This document shows, one piece after another, positions 61,987-64,000 of a stretch of DNA of 64,000 nt (positions are counted from its first letter, which is position 1; the number at the start of each line of letters is the position of its first letter). The DNA is taken from assembly GCF_000712075.1 (NCBI RefSeq), contig NZ_JONW01000005.1, positions 1,121,001 to 1,185,000 on the forward strand. The letters run 5' to 3'. The notes under the pieces are model-generated. The model ran no database searches. It saw only the letters and a list, made by a program, of their open reading frames with translations, and was not told the origin of the DNA. The position numbers were made by a program, and so were the translations under genes. This DNA is from Caulobacter sp. UNC358MFTsu5.1. Lineage in GTDB: Bacteria; Pseudomonadota; Alphaproteobacteria; Caulobacterales; Caulobacteraceae.

Positions 61987-63332
61987 GTCGACCGCCGTTC
62001 CCGGACCTCGCGGAGCGGCCGGCCGGCCGGAACCTCCCCGCCCCGCACCTTGGCCACGCCCAGCCGCTGGGCCAGGTAGATGCCTGAATGGCCGCTGCAC
62101 AGGTAGGCGGTGAAGCAGGCCACGGCGAGATAGGCGGTCTGGCCGCCGCCGAACAGCTCCACCCCCATGATCGTGCAGGCCAGGGGCGTGTTGGCCGCGC
62201 CGGCGAACACCGCCACGAAGCCCAGGGCGGCGAACAGGTCGGTCGGCGCGCCCAGCGCCCACGACAGCGCGTTGCCCAGGGCCGCGCCGATGAAGAACAG
62301 CGGCGTCACCTCCCCGCCCTTGAAACCCGAGCTCAAGGTCACGACCGTGAAGACGATCTTCAGCAGCCAGCTCCAGTGGTCGATCCGACCCGCCTCGAAG
62401 AAGCCGGCGATGGTCGGGTCGGCCGGGTTGTTGGAGAAGACGCCCAGGCCCAGATAGGCGCGCGTGCCCAGGGCGTAGACCAGGGCGATGACCATCAGGC
62501 CCCCGACCACCGGCCGCAGCGGGGCATACGGGATCAGGCGCTTGAACAGCGCGCCCAGCCGGTGCTGGGCCTCGGCGAACAGCAGACCCGTCAGGCCGAA
62601 GGCGACGCCGGCCGCCGCGACCTTGGCCAGCAGCAGCGGGTCCAGCTCGGCGACGACCGTGCGGACGGCGTAGGGCGCGTGATGGACGCCCCAGGCCCGG
62701 CAGGCCCAGTCGCCGACCAGGGCGGCGAACAGGCAGGGGATCAGCGCCTCGTAGCGGACCTGGCCCAGGGTCAGGACTTCCAGCGCGAAGACCGCTCCCG
62801 CCACCGGCGTGCCGAACACCGCGCCGAAGCCGGCCGCGATCCCGGCCATCAGCAGGACGCGGACGCCCGCCGCATCGAGCCGGAACAGCCGCCCGAAGGC
62901 GCCGGCCAGGCTTCCGCCGATCTGGACCGCCGTGCCCTCGCGTCCCGCCGAACCGCCGAACAGGTGGGTGACCACGGTGGCGACCAGGACGAACGGCGCC
63001 ATGCGCAACGGCACGCCGCCGCCGGGCTGGTGGATCTGCTCGACGATCAGGTTGTTGCCGCCCTCGGCCGCCCCGCCCTTCCAGCGATAGGCCAGGCCCA
63101 CCAAAAGCCCCGCCAGCGGCAGGCCGAACAGTAGACAGGGGTGGACCAGGCGCGTCCGGGTCGCCAGGTCCAGGCTCCACAGGAACAGGGCGCACAGCGA
63201 ACCGACCGCCGCCGCCATCGGCGCGAGGATCGCGGCCCAGGCCAGCACGGCCTTGAGATGACGCCAGCGCAGGCCGGCGAAGGCCTTCAGGGCGGCGCGG
63301 TCGAAACGGGGAGAAGCAGGCAGTTCAGACAC
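61983..63332 (-). CDS. CLC-F fluoride/proton antiporter
   Basis: 449 residues, CLC fold. In place of the chloride-selective GSGIP it has GGNNLI (91-96), and [12 protein letters not shown] (127-137) supplies the second motif, both features of the fluoride-exporting CLC-F branch. [17 protein letters not shown] and [18 protein letters not shown] are conserved later. A fluoride riboswitch lies in its 5' leader, which independently supports the substrate. It expels toxic fluoride from the cytoplasm. Confidence 0.88.
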   Translation of the reverse strand: MSELPASPRFDRAALKAFAGLRWRHLKAVLAWAAILAPMAAAVGSLCALFLWSLDLATRTRLVHPCLLFGLPLAGLLVGLAYRWKGGAAEGGNNLIVEQIHQPGGGVPLRMAPFVLVATVVTHLFGGSAGREGTAVQIGGSLAGAFGRLFRLDAAGVRVLLMAGIAAGFGAVFGTPVAGAVFALEVLTLGQVRYEALIPCLFAALVGDWACRAWGVHHAPYAVRTVVAELDPLLLAKVAAAGVAFGLTGLLFAEAQHRLGALFKRLIPYAPLRPVVGGLMVIALVYALGTRAYLGLGVFSNNPADPTIAGFFEAGRIDHWSWLLKIVFTVVTLSSGFKGGEVTPLFFIGAALGNALSWALGAPTDLFAALGFVAVFAGAANTPLACTIMGVELFGGGQTAYLAVACFTAYLCSGHSGIYLAQRLGVAKVRGGEVPAGRPLREVRERRST

Positions 63333-63359
63333 GATTCCTCTTTCTCGCGGCGTACCGCG

Positions 63360-63430
63360 GTCGGGTAGGAATCATCGGCTCCTTCCTGAGGAGCGGTTCG
63401 GCATGACGCCCGGCGGAAATCCATCACCGT
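63360..63430 (-). promoter_or_regulatory. Fluoride riboswitch (crcB motif)
   Basis: On the minus strand, GGTGATGGATTTCCGCC, then GAACCGCTCCTCAGGAAGG, then GCCGATGATTCCTACC, match the conserved crcB-motif segments (GGNGAUGG..CCNCC, AACCGC.., ..GAUGAUNCCUAC). The hairpin GCTCCT-CA-GGAAGGAGC forms the middle stem. It lies about 30 nt upstream of the CLC-F start and should switch it on with fluoride. Confidence 0.88.
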
Positions 63431-63471
63431 GGCCGGCTTCTAGGCGACCACGGTGAGGCCTGTCAAATCCG

Positions 63472-64000
63472 CTATTTCAGCGCATAGGCGATGACCTGGT
63501 CGCCGATCGGGGTCTCCATGAAGTGGTGGCCGCCGGTCATGATGACCACGTACTGCTTGCCGCCGACGTCGTAGGTCATGGGCGTGGCCTGGCCGCCGGC
63601 CGGCAGCTTGTCCTGCCAGACGGTCTTGCCGGTCTTCAGGTCGATGGCGCGGATCAGGTTGTCGGTGGCGGCGGCCACGAACACCAGCCCGCCGGCCGTG
63701 ACCACCGCCCCGCCGTTGTTGGGCGTGCCGATGTCCAGCGGCAGGTGCGAGGGGACGCCGAACGGACCGTTGGTGCGCGCCGAGCCGAACGGGCGGTCCC
63801 ACAGGGTCTTGCCGGTGCGCAGGTCGATGGCGCGGATGCCGCCGTATGGGGGCTCCTTGCACAGCAGGCCGGTCAGGGGCAGGCGCCAGCCGGCGTTGAC
63901 GTCGATGGCATAGGGCGTGCCCACCTGCGGATCGCCCGCGCCTTCCGCGCCCTTCTTCATCGAGCCGCCGCGGGCGTCGCCGCGCGGGGTCCAGCCCTTG
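63472..64000 (-). CDS. Membrane-bound PQQ-dependent dehydrogenase (5' part outside window)
   Basis: The visible 176 codons are the C-terminal end of a quinoprotein of the glucose/quinate/shikimate family. Beta-propeller repeats of the type GIRAIDLRTGKTLWDRPFG and LIRAIDLKTGKTVWQDKLPAGGQATPMTY and the end HHFMETPIGDQVIAYALK are characteristic. It would oxidise a sugar or alcohol in the periplasm and pass electrons to ubiquinone. It continues past the window. Confidence 0.85.
   Translation of the reverse strand, partial: KGWTPRGDARGGSMKKGAEGAGDPQVGTPYAIDVNAGWRLPLTGLLCKEPPYGGIRAIDLRTGKTLWDRPFGSARTNGPFGVPSHLPLDIGTPNNGGAVVTAGGLVFVAAATDNLIRAIDLKTGKTVWQDKLPAGGQATPMTYDVGGKQYVVIMTGGHHFMETPIGDQVIAYALK

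Overview
The window is high-GC DNA with dense gene packing, Tat-exported oxidoreductases, many ROK/LysR/IclR-type sugar regulators and a flagellar block. It looks like an alphaproteobacterium, most probably Caulobacteraceae (Caulobacter or Phenylobacterium). That is inferred from gene content and protein style; no marker gene such as 16S rRNA is present.

Left core region (1-26,460). A fructokinase (mak, cut by the window edge) diverges from a ROK repressor across a perfect 20-bp palindrome. Next come a Tat-exported amine oxidase, an aldo/keto reductase and MFS exporter pair diverging from a LysR gene, and three exported small-molecule proteins (cupin, alpha/beta hydrolase, dienelactone hydrolase). 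From 9.7 to 17.4 kb lies a catabolic cluster best read as non-phosphorylative L-fucose (or related 6-deoxyhexose) degradation: mutarotase, FucP permease, Zn-dehydrogenase, lactonase, IclR regulator, sugar 1-dehydrogenase, a UxaA-type dehydratase split into two genes, and an SDR for the deoxy-keto acid. An ECF sigma factor follows. A flagellar filament/hook block comes next: fliS, fliD and flagellin on the minus strand, diverging from a very short flgD, then flgE, a small unknown gene, flgK and flgL.

Genomic island (26,506-50,378). A 48-bp direct repeat bounds it: the 3' part of a tRNA-Arg(CCG) gene at the left and the intact tRNA gene at the right. A P4-type tyrosine integrase sits at the left end. 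The left half carries detoxification cargo (MarR/aldehyde dehydrogenase, GST, GNAT, TetR/esterase, S41 peptidase), an integrase relic and an inverted duplication. The right half looks like a biological-conflict cluster: a coiled-coil protein of unknown family, an MNT-HEPN fusion, a PD-(D/E)XK-STAND NTPase of 1252 residues, a subtilase with an AAA+ partner, and a membrane-anchored serine hydrolase. These are the best candidates for undescribed biology here. Their defence role is inferred from architecture and setting; nothing was searched.

Right core region (50,334-64,000). This holds tRNA-Arg, a purine permease with a nucleoside permease-like protein, an ABC ATPase, a zinc-finger protein, a thioesterase, a UbiH-type hydroxylase, a NagX-like acyltransferase with a Trm112-like protein, a Lon N-domain protein with a CnoX-like thioredoxin, a YbaK deacylase and two poorly known genes. 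A CLC-F fluoride exporter follows, preceded by a recognisable fluoride riboswitch, and then the 3' end of a PQQ dehydrogenase. A family of double-hairpin intergenic repeats recurs in the core but was not seen in the island.

Limits: all calls come from reading the sequence and recalled family features. No alignments, HMM searches or structure predictions were run, and residue positions were counted by hand.
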